A stretch of 64,000 nt of DNA from Candidatus Desulforudis audaxviator MP104C (GTDB lineage: Bacteria > Bacillota > Desulfotomaculia > Desulfotomaculales > Desulforudaceae): NCBI RefSeq assembly GCF_000018425.1, contig NC_010424.1, positions 2,000,501-2,064,500 on the forward strand, written 5' to 3'. Shown one piece after another: positions 1 through 8,599 of this stretch. The translations under genes and the position numbers were made by a program. Numbering within the stretch: position 1 is the first letter of the stretch; every line of letters begins with the position of its first letter. The notes beneath the pieces are model-generated. The model was not told where the DNA came from. It did no database searches and saw nothing but the letters and a program-made list of their open reading frames with translations.

Positions 1-1373
1 CCACCCGGAGATATTTGCCCCATATCGAGAAGGAAGTCCTGGCGGTGGCCGCGCCGATCCGCCACGACGGCGAGGTCACCGGCGCGGTGCTGGTGTTCGC
101 GCCCGTGGCCGACCTGGACGCCACGGTGACGACCGTGCGGCGGATCACCCTTTCGGCGGCCGGGGTAGCGGTGCTCCTGGCGATGGGCCTGAGCTTTTGG
201 CTCTCCCGTTCCCTCTCGGAACCCCTCCTGGAGATGAGCCGGGTCTCGGTAGACATGGCCCGGGGCCGTTTCGACCGGCGGGTAACGGTGCAAAGAAAAG
301 ATGAAATCGGGCGGCTGGCGGAGAATCTGAACCTCCTGGCTGGCTCCCTGGACCGCTCGGTGGGCGAACTAGCCCGCGAGAAAGGAAAACTGGAGAGCGT
401 GGTGGCCAACATGGCCGAGGGCGTGGTAGCCGTTGACAGCAGCGGCGAGGTGATTCTGACCAACGCCCCCGCCCGGAACATCTTGAAAAACGGAACCGTC
501 CCCGAACTTACGACGCTTTTTCAGGAAGTGCTCGCCAACGGCGAGCGGGGCGCGGTCGAAATAGATCTGAACGGGGCCCACCTGCTGGCCCAGTGCTCTC
601 CCCTGCGCCACGGGGACGGTGCGGTTTTCGGTGCCGTGGCCGTGCTGCAAGACATCACCGCCCTGCGCCAACTGGAACAGATGCGCCGCGATTTCGTGGC
701 CAACGTTTCCCACGAACTGCGCACGCCGCTGACTTCCATCCAGGGGATCATCGAAGGGCTGATTGACGGGGTGATACCGGCCGCCGAGGCCGGCCGCTAC
801 CTGCGGGTGGCGCACGGCGAGAGCCTGCGGATGAACCGGCTGGTGCAGGACCTGCTGGACCTGGCCGCACTGGAGGCCGGCCGTGCCGACTGGGAACTGC
901 ACGCTGTGGAACTCGGAGAAATCCTGGACCGGGTGGAAATCCGGCTCCAGGCCCCGCGGTCCGAGAAGGGGCTCGCCATCAGGCGGGAGGTGCCGCCAGA
1001 CCTGCCGCCTCTGCTGGCCAATGAAAACCGGCTGGAGCAGGTTTTGACCAACCTGGTGGAAAACGCCGTCCGTTTCTCCCCGCCGGGCGGGGAAATCACG
1101 GTGGCGGCCGAAAAGCGGCCGCACAACAGGATTACGGTCACCGTCCGGGACCAAGGTCCGGGCATCCCGCCGGAGGACCTGCCCCACGTTTGGGATCGTT
1201 TCTACCGCGTCGAGAAATCCCGCGCCCGGGAGACCGGAGGCACCGGTCTCGGGCTCGCAATCGTCAAGCAGATCGTCGAAGCGCAGGGCGGCGAGGTCGC
1301 CGTTGAGAGCAGCCCGGGCGAGGGCGCAAGTTTTTTCTTCACCCTTCCGGCCGCCGACAGCCTGATTGACTAG
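1..1373 (+). CDS. PhoR-like sensor histidine kinase (5' end outside window)
   Basis: Membrane sensor kinase that should autophosphorylate and pass phosphate to a response regulator. The frame is open to base 1, so the N-terminus lies outside the window; residues are counted from the TTG at 15. Visible in order: the end of an extracytoplasmic sensor region, a membrane helix at about 43-66, a HAMP linker (67-117), a PAS domain (125-225), the H box SHELRTPL with phospho-acceptor His233, the N box around Asn350, and the G boxes DQGPGIP and GTGLGLAI near the end. The layout TM-HAMP-PAS-HisKA-HATPase is that of PhoR/WalK kinases. A PhoR role is attractive because pst genes with a Pho box lie at the other end of the window, but they are 60 kb away and the partner regulator is not visible. 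The gene converges on the permease gene, overlapping its stop by 4 bases. Confidence 0.93.
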   Translation, partial: TRRYLPHIEKEVLAVAAPIRHDGEVTGAVLVFAPVADLDATVTTVRRITLSAAGVAVLLAMGLSFWLSRSLSEPLLEMSRVSVDMARGRFDRRVTVQRKDEIGRLAENLNLLAGSLDRSVGELAREKGKLESVVANMAEGVVAVDSSGEVILTNAPARNILKNGTVPELTTLFQEVLANGERGAVEIDLNGAHLLAQCSPLRHGDGAVFGAVAVLQDITALRQLEQMRRDFVANVSHELRTPLTSIQGIIEGLIDGVIPAAEAGRYLRVAHGESLRMNRLVQDLLDLAALEAGRADWELHAVELGEILDRVEIRLQAPRSEKGLAIRREVPPDLPPLLANENRLEQVLTNLVENAVRFSPPGGEITVAAEKRPHNRITVTVRDQGPGIPPEDLPHVWDRFYRVEKSRARETGGTGLGLAIVKQIVEAQGGEVAVESSPGEGASFFFTLPAADSLID

Positions 1374-2446
1374 AAGCGGCCGAAGACCATGCCGGTCGTG
1401 GTGGCCGCCACCACCACCAGCCCGATATAGGTCAGCGCCTTTTTGGTGCCCAGGATGTTCCGGATCACCAGCATGTTCGGCAGGCTCAGCGCCGGGCCTG
1501 CCAGCAGCAGGGCCAGCGCCGGCCCCTTTCCCATCCCCATGTCCAGGAGCGCTTTTACAAGCGGCACCTCGGTCAGGGTGGAGAAGTACATCAGCGCCCC
1601 GACCACCGAGGCCAGCAAGTTGGCCTGCAGGCTGTTGCCGCCTACGGCCGCCGCCACCCAGGCGTCCGGAACGACCGCCTTCAGCGCCCCGGCGAGAAAA
1701 ACGCCGACCAGCAGAACCGGCACGATCAGCCGACCCAGGGTGAAGGTTTCCCGCAGCCATTCCACCACTTCCTCCCTGGTGAACCAGACCGCCAGGACCA
1801 GGCCCAGGGCGGCGAGCAGACCCCCCAGCACCGCCAGGTAGGTCAGGTGGGGCAGGCCCCAGCTGCCGGCCAGCAAGACGGCCACGAGGATCAGGAAGAA
1901 AGCCAGGGTTTGGGCCGGGGGCTTCCCGGCGCCGGTCCCCGCCGCGGGATTAAAACCCTGTCCGGCGGCGGCCGCCGCCCCGGCCTTGGCCGCCTCTTCC
2001 CGGCGGTACAGCACGGACATCGCCAGGCCGATCACCACTGCGAACACCACCGCCCCGACGGCCCGGCCGGCGCCCAGGTCAAAACCCAGGAGCCGGGCCG
2101 TAAACACGATCGCCAGCAGGTTGATGGCCGGACCGGCGTAAAGAAAGGTGATCGCCGGACCCAGCCCCGACCCTTTGCGGTAGATCCCGGCAAAGAGCGG
2201 CAGGATGGTGCAGGAGCAAACGGCCAGCACCGTTCCGGACACCGAGGCCACCCCGTAAGAGACGTACTTGTTAGCTGTGGGGCCGAAGTATTTCAGCACC
2301 GCCGCCGAGGAGACGGCGACCGCGATCCCGCCGGCGATGAAGAACGCCGGCACCAGGCAGGTAAGGGTGTGCAACGTGAGATATTCCATCAGCTCCCGGT
2401 AACCGCTGCACAGGTATTCCAAGCGGATGTCGACCTCCTCAGTCAA
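1370..2446 (-). CDS. ArsP/DUF318-type permease
   Basis: Predicted multi-pass inner-membrane permease of the DUF318 (UPF0718) family, some members of which (ArsP) export organoarsenicals. About eight hydrophobic segments are visible. The conserved CSCTILPLFAGI motif and the following YAGPAINL stretch identify the family; a second Pro/Gly-rich repeat (TEVPLVKALL, LLLAGPALSLPNM) lies in the C-terminal half. The start at 2446 is a TTG, but a GAGGAGG Shine-Dalgarno lies inside the first codons, so a TTG at 2422 is a real alternative. It sits 38 bp downstream of an arsR-type gene on the same strand, so the two are probably one operon controlled by that repressor. The substrate cannot be told: arsenic compounds, other metals or thiol-reactive species are all possible. 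Confidence 0.85.
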   Translation of the reverse strand: MTEEVDIRLEYLCSGYRELMEYLTLHTLTCLVPAFFIAGGIAVAVSSAAVLKYFGPTANKYVSYGVASVSGTVLAVCSCTILPLFAGIYRKGSGLGPAITFLYAGPAINLLAIVFTARLLGFDLGAGRAVGAVVFAVVIGLAMSVLYRREEAAKAGAAAAAGQGFNPAAGTGAGKPPAQTLAFFLILVAVLLAGSWGLPHLTYLAVLGGLLAALGLVLAVWFTREEVVEWLRETFTLGRLIVPVLLVGVFLAGALKAVVPDAWVAAAVGGNSLQANLLASVVGALMYFSTLTEVPLVKALLDMGMGKGPALALLLAGPALSLPNMLVIRNILGTKKALTYIGLVVVAATTTGMVFGRF

Positions 2447-2484
2447 CTAACATAAAGCATAAAGAAAAAACTGTGCGGACTGCC

Positions 2485-2802
2485 TTATTCCCGCCCGAGC
2501 AGGCGCAGCTGCTCCCGGGCCTGCCGGGTGAGCATCTCCCTCAGGATGTCCATCATCCCAAACACCTCGGGGCGACGCACCCAGTACATCACCCGCATCC
2601 CGTCCTTGCGTGAGCCCAGCACCCCGGCCCGCTTCAAAACGGCCAGGTGCTGGGACGTATTGGACTGTTCCAGGCCTATGTCGGCCATAATCTCGCAGAC
2701 GCACCGCTCGCCCCCGCGCAGCTGCTCCACGATCCGGATCCGGGTGGGATGGCCCAGAGCTTTCAAGATGCCGGCCTGCAAGGCAAAAATGTCATTTCCC
2801 AA
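2485..2802 (-). CDS. ArsR-family metalloregulator
   Basis: Small winged-helix repressor (105 aa) of the ArsR/SmtB family. The helix-turn-helix is clear (QSNTSQHLAVLKRAGVL), and the ERCVCEIM stretch carries the two-cysteine CVC motif used by ArsR proteins to bind As(III)/Sb(III) in the alpha-3 helix. It is followed by the permease gene on the same strand and preceded by a well-formed sigma-A promoter whose downstream DNA is AT-rich, as expected for an autoregulated operator. Inference: metal or metalloid binding releases it and induces the permease. Confidence 0.9.
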   Translation of the reverse strand: MGNDIFALQAGILKALGHPTRIRIVEQLRGGERCVCEIMADIGLEQSNTSQHLAVLKRAGVLGSRKDGMRVMYWVRRPEVFGMMDILREMLTRQAREQLRLLGRE

Positions 2803-2819
2803 CGCTACCCCTCCGCTCG

Positions 2820-2874
2820 GAGTTTATGAGCATATTCTAATATAGATAGTATTCTCCGGCAGACCGCCTGTCAA
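2820..2874 (-). promoter_or_regulatory. sigma-A promoter and AT-rich operator region of the arsR-permease operon
   Basis: On the minus strand, TTGACA (2874-2869) and TACTAT (2851-2846) are separated by exactly 17 bp. The DNA just downstream is AT-rich and carries two GAATA repeats 16 bp apart, a plausible ArsR site. The start codon of the regulator follows at 2802. Confidence 0.75.
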
Positions 2875-2877
2875 GTG

Positions 2878-2901
2878 AAAAAGGGCCGCACCTGGCGGCC
2901 C
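2878..2901 (-). terminator. intrinsic terminator of the UPF0316 gene
   Basis: Read on the minus strand, a perfect 7-bp GC stem (GGGCCGC/GCGGCCC, 5-nt loop) is followed by TTTTT. It lies about 100 bp past the stop of the upstream minus-strand gene and immediately before the arsR promoter, so it insulates the two units. Confidence 0.8.
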
Positions 2902-3002
2902 CCGGGGGGCGGTCCAACGTTTTCAACTATTCTGGGCGCTTTATCGCCCGGGGATGATGAAACAAGAACCGGGCCAACACCGGCACGGCGTTGGTGGCCG
3001 CG

Positions 3003-3554
3003 TTACCGCCCGGGGATGACACTCTTGCCCGGAATAATCCCCCCGCGCATGCTCCGGGCATCGGAAACACTGAAAAAGCACTTCGGATCGTGCCCGTTTA
3101 GCACCTTCAGCGCACGGGGCAGGTTCTTGCGCTTCATGAAGAGGAACAGGATCTTGCGGTAGCCGTCGCGGCCCTCACCGGTCACCAGGGTGACCCCGAA
3201 CCCCTCCTTGCGGAACAGGGCGGTCAACTCATCCACCTGCGTCACCGGTGGAAACACTTGCAGACATACAAACCCCATCGCCAGCCGTTCCTCCAAGAAG
3301 GCACCGACCAGGTTCCCGGTGGCAAACCCGGCGGCATAGGCGATTATTTTCCCCGGGTCGGTCAGGCCGCCCTGCAGGACGAAGTTTAAGACCAAGATGA
3401 AAATGCTGACCTCCAGGAAGCCGACCAAACTGGCCTGCCACTTGCGGCCTCTGGTCAACAGGAGAATCCGGATGACATCGAGCGACATGTCGGCCACCCG
3501 GGCGAAGAAAATCAAAAAGTACCCCAGCAACATACCGAGCCAGGCTTCCACCAC
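3003..3554 (-). CDS. UPF0316/DUF2179 membrane protein
   Basis: Conserved membrane protein: three N-terminal hydrophobic segments (GYFLIFFARVADMSLDVIR, then VSIFILVLNFVL and the IIAYAAGFATGNLVG stretch) and a soluble C-terminal DUF2179 domain. The family is widespread in Firmicutes and has no agreed function. The reading frame is open up to 3611, but GGGGAGGG lies five bases ahead of a GTG at 3554 and none precedes the earlier candidates, so 3554 (183 aa) is chosen. It is transcribed alone and ends at a clear terminator. Confidence 0.85.
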   Translation of the reverse strand: MVEAWLGMLLGYFLIFFARVADMSLDVIRILLLTRGRKWQASLVGFLEVSIFILVLNFVLQGGLTDPGKIIAYAAGFATGNLVGAFLEERLAMGFVCLQVFPPVTQVDELTALFRKEGFGVTLVTGEGRDGYRKILFLFMKRKNLPRALKVLNGHDPKCFFSVSDARSMRGGIIPGKSVIPGR

Positions 3555-3765
3555 GCCATCCCTCCCCTGCCAAAAAGCGGTCCACCGGAGCATGGAAAAA
3601 GCAGCTCGCAAACGGCTGCCCTCTTCTCATTTAAACGCTACCACAAAAGTATATTGATTTGGGCGCCGGTGTCAAACGGGACACGCACCACCCGGCTCCA
3701 AGAGCCGAGAATAGCCGGCAATAACGCATCTTTGGCTTGACATTCGATCGAAATCCGGGGAGAAT

Positions 3766-5067
3766 TTAGGCTAGTGGCACGTCCCGCAGAGGGTATTCCC
3801 ACCAAACCGGACTGTCAAAATGCCACCATTCCTTGTCCAGGGGGACGAAACCCTCGGCGGCCATTGCCTGTTCCAGGATGGCCCGGTGGCGCAGGGCAGT
3901 CTCCGGCGCGTCCCGGTAATCCCGGTGCGCCCGGGGAGTAAAGTCGTCAAAATCACTCGGCATTTCCACCTCGCGGCCGTCAAGGGTCACCAGCGTGCAG
4001 TCCACGGCCGCCCCGCGGCTGTGCCGGGACCCGCGTTCCGGGTCGGCCCAGAATTCCTTGTCGGGTGCGAGTTCCCACAGCCTGGCGTGGGCGGAAAGCG
4101 GCCGGTACGCGTCGTAGATCTTTAGACGGTATCCCTGCTCCCGGAGCCGGGCGTTGACGCGCGCCAGACGCTGGGCCTCCGGCAGCACCAGGTAGGCCCG
4201 CGGCGCGCCGTATACGGGCAGACCCGCGAAATTGCGCGTCCCGGCGTAGCGGATGTCCAGGATGATCGAGGGATCAAGGGCGGACACCTCCACCAAGGGC
4301 GGGTCGACAAAGCCCCCGGCCGGTTCCACGGCCTCCAGTCTGTAGACGAGCAGCACCAGCTCCACCGCCCCGCGGTCCGCCGGCAGTTCGGTCAGGGCCT
4401 GCGGACCCGCTTCCCGGGCCCGCGCCAGCACTTCCTCCGCCGTTCCGGATGGACCGCTCCTGGGAAGATATGCGGTGCGCATCCCCTGCAGGCGCCAGGG
4501 CTCGGCTGACGCGCTTGGCCGGAAAGCCAGGAAAACAAGGCCCTCTTTTCGGAGCGCGGGCCCGAGCCGTTTTTGCGGACCGGCCGGGAAACGCCCTACC
4601 CCGAAAACCAGCACCGGTCCCCCGAAATCACCCGCAGCGTGACTAAGAACGGCCCCCAGAGGCACGCCGGTCCTGCCCTCCGGCAGGTAGAGGATCGCGC
4701 TCGGCAAGGCACCCCGGTACACCCCCAGAGCTTGTTTGGTGTTCACCAGCACGCTGGCCGTCCGGGCTGCCTCTCCGGGGCCGTCCACGTAGGCCGTGCC
4801 CCCCAGGATGAACATTGCCGCGGGAGCTTCCGGATAGTGCATGGCCCCACGGCCGAAAGCCAGCTCGATCTCCCTAACGTCCTGCTGCCGCAACCCGTTT
4901 TCGCCGGGCTCCACCTCGAAGGCACGCGCCAAGGTGCCGGGCTCGACCACCATTTCCGGCATCCGGTGATCCGTCATCATCGGCCGCCCCCCCCGAAGGA
5001 TCAGCCCGCCGCCTGCCGCGGCGACGGCCACTAACAAGGTTATGATCAGCACCCAGCGCCGATTCAA
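3766..5067 (-). CDS. VanX/DdpX-like D-Ala-D-Ala dipeptidase with extra N-terminal domain
   Basis: Zinc metallopeptidase of family M15D that should hydrolyse D-Ala-D-Ala or similar dipeptides. The catalytic half (about 255-433) is diagnostic: YDAYRP, then SRHSRGAAVDCTLV with zinc ligands His349 and Asp356, and EWWHFDSP with catalytic Glu413 and zinc ligand His416. The first 25 residues form a signal or anchor helix, so the enzyme acts outside the membrane. Residues about 30-250 form an additional domain not found in VanX (about 200 aa), which I do not recognise. No vanH/vanA-like ligase is adjacent, so a role in wall recycling or spore cortex metabolism is likelier than glycopeptide resistance. 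Confidence 0.88.
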   Translation of the reverse strand: MNRRWVLIITLLVAVAAAGGGLILRGGRPMMTDHRMPEMVVEPGTLARAFEVEPGENGLRQQDVREIELAFGRGAMHYPEAPAAMFILGGTAYVDGPGEAARTASVLVNTKQALGVYRGALPSAILYLPEGRTGVPLGAVLSHAAGDFGGPVLVFGVGRFPAGPQKRLGPALRKEGLVFLAFRPSASAEPWRLQGMRTAYLPRSGPSGTAEEVLARAREAGPQALTELPADRGAVELVLLVYRLEAVEPAGGFVDPPLVEVSALDPSIILDIRYAGTRNFAGLPVYGAPRAYLVLPEAQRLARVNARLREQGYRLKIYDAYRPLSAHARLWELAPDKEFWADPERGSRHSRGAAVDCTLVTLDGREVEMPSDFDDFTPRAHRDYRDAPETALRHRAILEQAMAAEGFVPLDKEWWHFDSPVWWEYPLRDVPLA

Positions 5068-5147
5068 AGAATACTCTCCCTCACTCTCACCCTACTAAGG
5101 TACCATTTTACCCCGGCGGGCGAAAATCACCCCGCAAAATGCGACAA

Positions 5148-5212
5148 GGGGATGGTTCTCTGTCGCAAAATCCCCAACCTGTTCGGCGAAGGGACCGTCC
5201 CCATTCCCGGGT
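5148..5212. repeat. degenerate REP-like palindromic element
   Basis: The stretch holds GGGATGGTTCTCTGTCGC and, 30 bp on, GGGACCGTCCCC, which can fold back on each other. Similar GTCCCC/GGGGAC pieces recur near 6076-6110 and 45604-45635. This is the look of REP-type repeats dispersed by RAYT/IS200-like transposases; no such transposase is present in the window. Confidence 0.45.
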
Positions 5213-5241
5213 CTAAGCCAAGATGAAAGTCAAAGAAGGTG

Positions 5242-5264
5242 AAAAGGGGCCTGGCCCCTTTTTT
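5242..5264. terminator. bidirectional terminator-like palindrome
   Basis: AAAAGGGGC-CTG-GCCCCTTTT followed by further T residues. It lies between the divergent dipeptidase and 5342 genes, so it is not obviously placed to end either one. A nearly identical palindrome lies at 44991-45013, which suggests a mobile repeat and not a gene-specific terminator. Confidence 0.5.
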
Positions 5265-5341
5265 GACTCTTTTTTGACTCCGTATAAGTGCGGGGCGGGG
5301 GAGAAAGCCTAGCTTCAAAAGCATGAAAGGCGGGCCCCAAA

Positions 5342-5989
5342 ATGTCTGAAGAGTATTATGATGAGAGATCTGAACGGACCAGGCGGCCAAGATTGCCCGA
5401 AGGCCTCGACACCCGGTGGTGGATCGTGCTCCTGGTCAGCACAGTGGCAATCGCGTTCCTGATCGGTTTCTGGTCCGGTTCACGCCTGGGTCCCGGGCCC
5501 GAAGCCCGGCCTGGACCGCCGGCGGACCAGCAGCCGACCCAGGCGCAAGTAGCCGCGTACCTGACTGATCCCGCCAACCGGGAACGCGTAGCCGATATCC
5601 TGAGTTCACCACAGATGCGGGAACCCTGGATCGACATTATGTCCACGGCCCGGATGCAGGCCGCTTTCGCCGCGATGTTGAACGAACCCCGCATGCAGGA
5701 GAACGTGACCGACATCATGGTGAGCACCAACACGGTCAACGCCACGCACCGGATGTTCACCCTGCCCCGGTTCCAAACGGCGGCCGGCAACATCCTCAGG
5801 CAGCCCGAGTCCCGGCAAGGAGTGCTGGACATGATGGCACAGCGCCAGATGCGGGACTTGCTCCGGGATATGGCCCACGACCCCCGCCTGCGGCCGGTCC
5901 TGCTGTCCGAGATAGGACAACCCGCCCCGGCCCCGCGGGCACCGCAAGCGCAACCCACGGAGCCCAACGCGGGAAATGTGGAGGACTAA
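5342..5989 (+). CDS. membrane-anchored repeat protein, GerD-like
   Basis: A 215-aa protein with a short charged cytoplasmic head, one membrane helix (about 27-45), a Pro/Gly-rich linker (50-65) and a helical region (68-185) built from repeats of about 20 residues with the pattern (P)xMRExxxDIM or similar (QMREPWIDIM, RMQENVTDIM, QMRDLLRDM). The tail is Ala/Pro-rich. The repeats resemble those of the spore germination lipoprotein GerD, which would fit a spore former, but there is no lipobox cysteine and the similarity is judged by eye. The repeats suggest an oligomerising scaffold at the membrane. Confidence 0.7.
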   Translation: MSEEYYDERSERTRRPRLPEGLDTRWWIVLLVSTVAIAFLIGFWSGSRLGPGPEARPGPPADQQPTQAQVAAYLTDPANRERVADILSSPQMREPWIDIMSTARMQAAFAAMLNEPRMQENVTDIMVSTNTVNATHRMFTLPRFQTAAGNILRQPESRQGVLDMMAQRQMRDLLRDMAHDPRLRPVLLSEIGQPAPAPRAPQAQPTEPNAGNVED

Positions 5990-6075
5990 CCGGTTGGTCC
6001 AGCCCAGGTAGCCAGCCAGAAGAAACGTCCTACTATCGCATTGGAGAATCGCCTTTTCCTGCGACAGCGGAACGG

Positions 6076-6112
6076 TCCCCGTGTCGCGCGTGTCGCGTGT
6101 CTCACAGGGGAC
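6076..6112. repeat. GGTCCCC/GGGGAC palindromic repeat
   Basis: ACGGTCCCCGTGTCGC followed after a short GC-rich stretch by GTGTCTCACAGGGGAC. It is a second, diverged member of the REP-like family described at 5148-5212. Confidence 0.4.
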
Positions 6113-6214
6113 ACTGAATGGATTTGCCCGTCTCCCGGGGCTTGTGTTAGCATATGTTTTAGAGGAAAAAGAACCGCCGGACGAATCCGCGGGAGAGAGG
6201 GGGGTTGGTTTCGG

Positions 6215-6397
6215 ATGTCTAGGATCATTGTCGTGGTTTTCGCCATCCTGGCCTTGGCTTTTTACGGGATATTCGTAACGGACGTGGGCGTCGGACCGAT
6301 TTTCATCGGCCTATCGCTCGGGCTGCTGGTCGGACTCGCGTTCGCAATGTTCAGAGGCGGCGCCTATGGTCGGCCCCGGTGGCGCAAAGGCCGTTAG
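6215..6397 (+). CDS. small two-helix membrane protein
   Basis: A 60-aa protein with two hydrophobic helices separated by a short turn and a basic tail (RPRWRKGR). The frame is open further upstream to 6041, but the ATG at 6215 is the first start preceded by a purine-rich site (GAGAGAGGGGGG) and by sequence of normal coding quality. Not recognised. The basic tail fixes a likely orientation with the C-terminus inside. Confidence 0.6.
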   Translation: MSRIIVVVFAILALAFYGIFVTDVGVGPIFIGLSLGLLVGLAFAMFRGGAYGRPRWRKGR

Positions 6398-6472
6398 CAC
6401 CCGGCGCACCGGATTCCTGCGCATAAGGTGAACCACCCCCGCAAATCCTAACCCCCCAAAGGGGGTACGGAG

Positions 6473-6574
6473 ATGGACCTTGTCGCCATGGCCGTTTTTG
6501 TACTCGGCGGGATCAGTGCCGGTCTTTTTTTCTTTCTGTTACGGGGCTTTGAACAGCTGCGCCGCAAGGACTAG
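6473..6574 (+). CDS. 33-aa single-helix membrane peptide
   Basis: ATG at 6473 with GGGGGTACGGAG just before it, then 33 codons to TAG. The product is one hydrophobic helix flanked by an acidic start (MDLVAM) and a charged end (EQLRRKD). It recalls small peptides found beside KdpF, but no kdp genes follow, so no function is claimed. Its stop overlaps the convergent pheA stop by 4 bases. Confidence 0.45.
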   Translation: MDLVAMAVFVLGGISAGLFFFLLRGFEQLRRKD

Positions 6575-7689
6575 CCGGGGCCACCCTGCAACTCGACGAA
6601 ATAAGGCAGCAGCAACTCATAGACTCCGGTGACTATGTCGGCATCGAGTCCCTTCCTCACGGCCAGCGCCCGCAGCCGTTCCTTGATCTCCGCTTCCCGT
6701 TCCGGGTCGCGCACCGGTCTCCCGTCCTTGAATTTCCCGGCCCGGCGCGCCAGTTCGGCCCGCTCGGCCAAGAGGGCCACAATCTGGCTGTCGGTCACGT
6801 CGATTTCGGCCCGGATCGTCTCCAGGTCGGACGACACCGGGTCCCGCGGCGTCTGAGAAGCACCGTCCGCCGGGTAGGATCCCAGGATTTTGCAAAAACT
6901 GCTTCTCGCCCGCACGCCAGCCAGAGCTTCGTCAACCTCGGGTTCACCCGGATGTCCCTCCAGATCGATGAAGAAAATGTATTCCCCCAGCCGGGTCTTG
7001 GCCGGCCGCGATTCAATGCGCGTCAGGTTGATGCCCCGGCGCGCGAATTCGCCCAGCAGGCGGTACAGGGAACCAGGACGGCGGCCATCGACCGCGACCA
7101 GGACCGTGGTCTTGTCGCCCGGCCCGGTCCGGCAGCCCCGCCGCCCGATCACCAGGAAGCGGGTGGCGTTCTCCTTGAGGTCGGCCACGTCCTCCGCCAA
7201 CACCGACAGGCCGTGCAGCCGAGCCGCTTTCCGGGTGCCCACCGCCGCCCACGGCCGGCCGGTTTGCGCCACCGCTCGTGCCGCCTCGGCGGTACTGGTG
7301 CTCTCCACCAGTTCGACCCCGGGAAAGTCTCGGGCCAGGTGCTCGCGGCACTGTGCCAGCGCCTGGGAATGAGAAATGATCCGGGTGACCCGCTCCCGGC
7401 TCACCCCCGGGCGGGCCAGCAGGTGGTGCCGGATACGGAGCACCACCTCCCCGCAGATCTGGACCCGGTCGGCCTGGTGGGCCAAAAGGTCCAGTGTCAG
7501 TCCCAGGGAACCTTCGCCCGAGTTTTCCGCCGGCAGGAGACCCCAGTCCACGCTCCCGCCCTCCACCGCCCCGACCACTTCGACCAGGGAACGCAATGGG
7601 CGGAGAAGCATCGGGCGGTCACCCGCCCACCGGGAAGCCGCTTCTTCCGAATGAGTTCCCTCCGGCCCGAGATAGGCTATGGTTTCCAT
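6571..7689 (-). CDS. pheA: prephenate dehydratase-ACT-chorismate mutase fusion
   Basis: Bifunctional enzyme for phenylalanine: chorismate to prephenate (mutase) and prephenate to phenylpyruvate (dehydratase). Residues 1-180 are the dehydratase (start AYLGPEGTHSEEA, catalytic Thr in NATRFLVIG), 190-270 an ACT domain with the ESRP motif that binds Phe, and about 285-372 an AroQ chorismate mutase (LLAERAELARRAGKFK, PVRDPEREAEIKERL). This order is the reverse of E. coli PheA, where the mutase comes first. The frame extends 8 codons upstream, but GGAG lies 8-9 bases before ATG 7689, so that start is used. It begins 13 bp after the aroF stop, in one operon behind the Phe T-box. Feedback control through the ACT domain is expected. 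Confidence 0.93.
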   Translation of the reverse strand: METIAYLGPEGTHSEEAASRWAGDRPMLLRPLRSLVEVVGAVEGGSVDWGLLPAENSGEGSLGLTLDLLAHQADRVQICGEVVLRIRHHLLARPGVSRERVTRIISHSQALAQCREHLARDFPGVELVESTSTAEAARAVAQTGRPWAAVGTRKAARLHGLSVLAEDVADLKENATRFLVIGRRGCRTGPGDKTTVLVAVDGRRPGSLYRLLGEFARRGINLTRIESRPAKTRLGEYIFFIDLEGHPGEPEVDEALAGVRARSSFCKILGSYPADGASQTPRDPVSSDLETIRAEIDVTDSQIVALLAERAELARRAGKFKDGRPVRDPEREAEIKERLRALAVRKGLDADIVTGVYELLLPYFVELQGGPG

Positions 7690-7702
7690 CGTCAACACTC
7701 CT

Positions 7703-8590
7703 TCAATCCACAACGCCCCGGTTCAACGCCCGGGCGATGATGTCCACTTCCCGCATCAGCCGGTCAAAGGCGGCCGGGTCCAGGGACTGCTTGCCGTCAC
7801 AGAGGGCTTTTTCGGGCTCCGGGTGCATCTCGACGATGATCCCGTCCGCCCCGGCCGCCACCGCCGCCAGGGACATCGGAGCGACCAGTTCCGCCCTGCC
7901 GGTGGCGTGACTCGGGTCGACGATCACCGGCAGGTGGCTCAGTTTTTTCACCAGGGAGACGGCGCTCAAGTCCAGCGTATTCCGGGTGTAGGTCTCAAAA
8001 GTACGGATGCCCCGCTCGCACAGCACCACCTGGGTATTTCCCCCGGCCAGGATGTACTCGGCCGCCATCAGCCACTCCTCGATCGTGGCGGAGAACCCGC
8101 GCTTCAAAAGCACCGGCTTGTTCGCCCGCCCCACCGCCCGCAGCAGGTGGAAGTTCTGCATGTTCCGCGAACCGACCTGGAGCATATCCACGTACTCTAC
8201 CGCCGCCGCCAGGCTCTCCTCGTCGATCACTTCGGTCACGCTGGCCAACCCCGCCGCCGCCGCGGCCTCGGCCAACAACTCGAGCCCCTCGCGCTCCAGG
8301 CCCTGGAAACTGTAGGGAGAAGTCCGGGGCTTGTAGGCGCCGCCCCGCAGGACCTTCGCCCCGGACCCGGCCGCCGCCCGGGCCGCGGCCGTCATTTGTT
8401 CCCGGCTCTCCACGGCGCACGGGCCGGCGATTACGTTCACCGCGCCAGAGCCGAACTCCGCCCGGCCCACCCGGACCACCGTGTTTGCGCCGCCGTGGCC
8501 CCTGCCGGCCAGCCGGTACGGCCGCCCCGCCGCGCAGGCCCGGACCGCCCCGGGCACCGCTTGCGGTTCTACCAATTCCATCCCCATCAT
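7703..8590 (-). CDS. aroF: DAHP synthase (type I-beta), short form
   Basis: 3-deoxy-7-phosphoheptulonate synthase condenses PEP and erythrose 4-phosphate, the first step of the shikimate pathway. Motifs in order: AGPCAVES, RGGAYKPRTSPYSFQG, LQVGSRNMQNFHLL, KPVLLKRG, CERGIRTFE and VIVDPSHATG (metal and substrate residues). The protein is 295 aa from ATG 8590, which has AGGGG nine bases upstream; earlier in-frame codons belong to the T-box terminator. I-beta enzymes with a ferredoxin-like or mutase regulatory domain at the N-terminus are about 340 aa; here that domain is missing, so allosteric feedback may be absent and control may rest on the T-box. First gene of aroF-pheA. Confidence 0.92.
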   Translation of the reverse strand: MMGMELVEPQAVPGAVRACAAGRPYRLAGRGHGGANTVVRVGRAEFGSGAVNVIAGPCAVESREQMTAAARAAAGSGAKVLRGGAYKPRTSPYSFQGLEREGLELLAEAAAAAGLASVTEVIDEESLAAAVEYVDMLQVGSRNMQNFHLLRAVGRANKPVLLKRGFSATIEEWLMAAEYILAGGNTQVVLCERGIRTFETYTRNTLDLSAVSLVKKLSHLPVIVDPSHATGRAELVAPMSLAAVAAGADGIIVEMHPEPEKALCDGKQSLDPAAFDRLMREVDIIARALNRGVVD

Positions 8591-8599
8591 CTCAAGCAT

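Noticed and set aside
369-1760. Long minus-strand frame opposite the histidine kinase and permease
   Set aside because: Gly/Arg/Pro-rich sequence with no motif, lying opposite a convincing kinase; a GC-rich antisense shadow.
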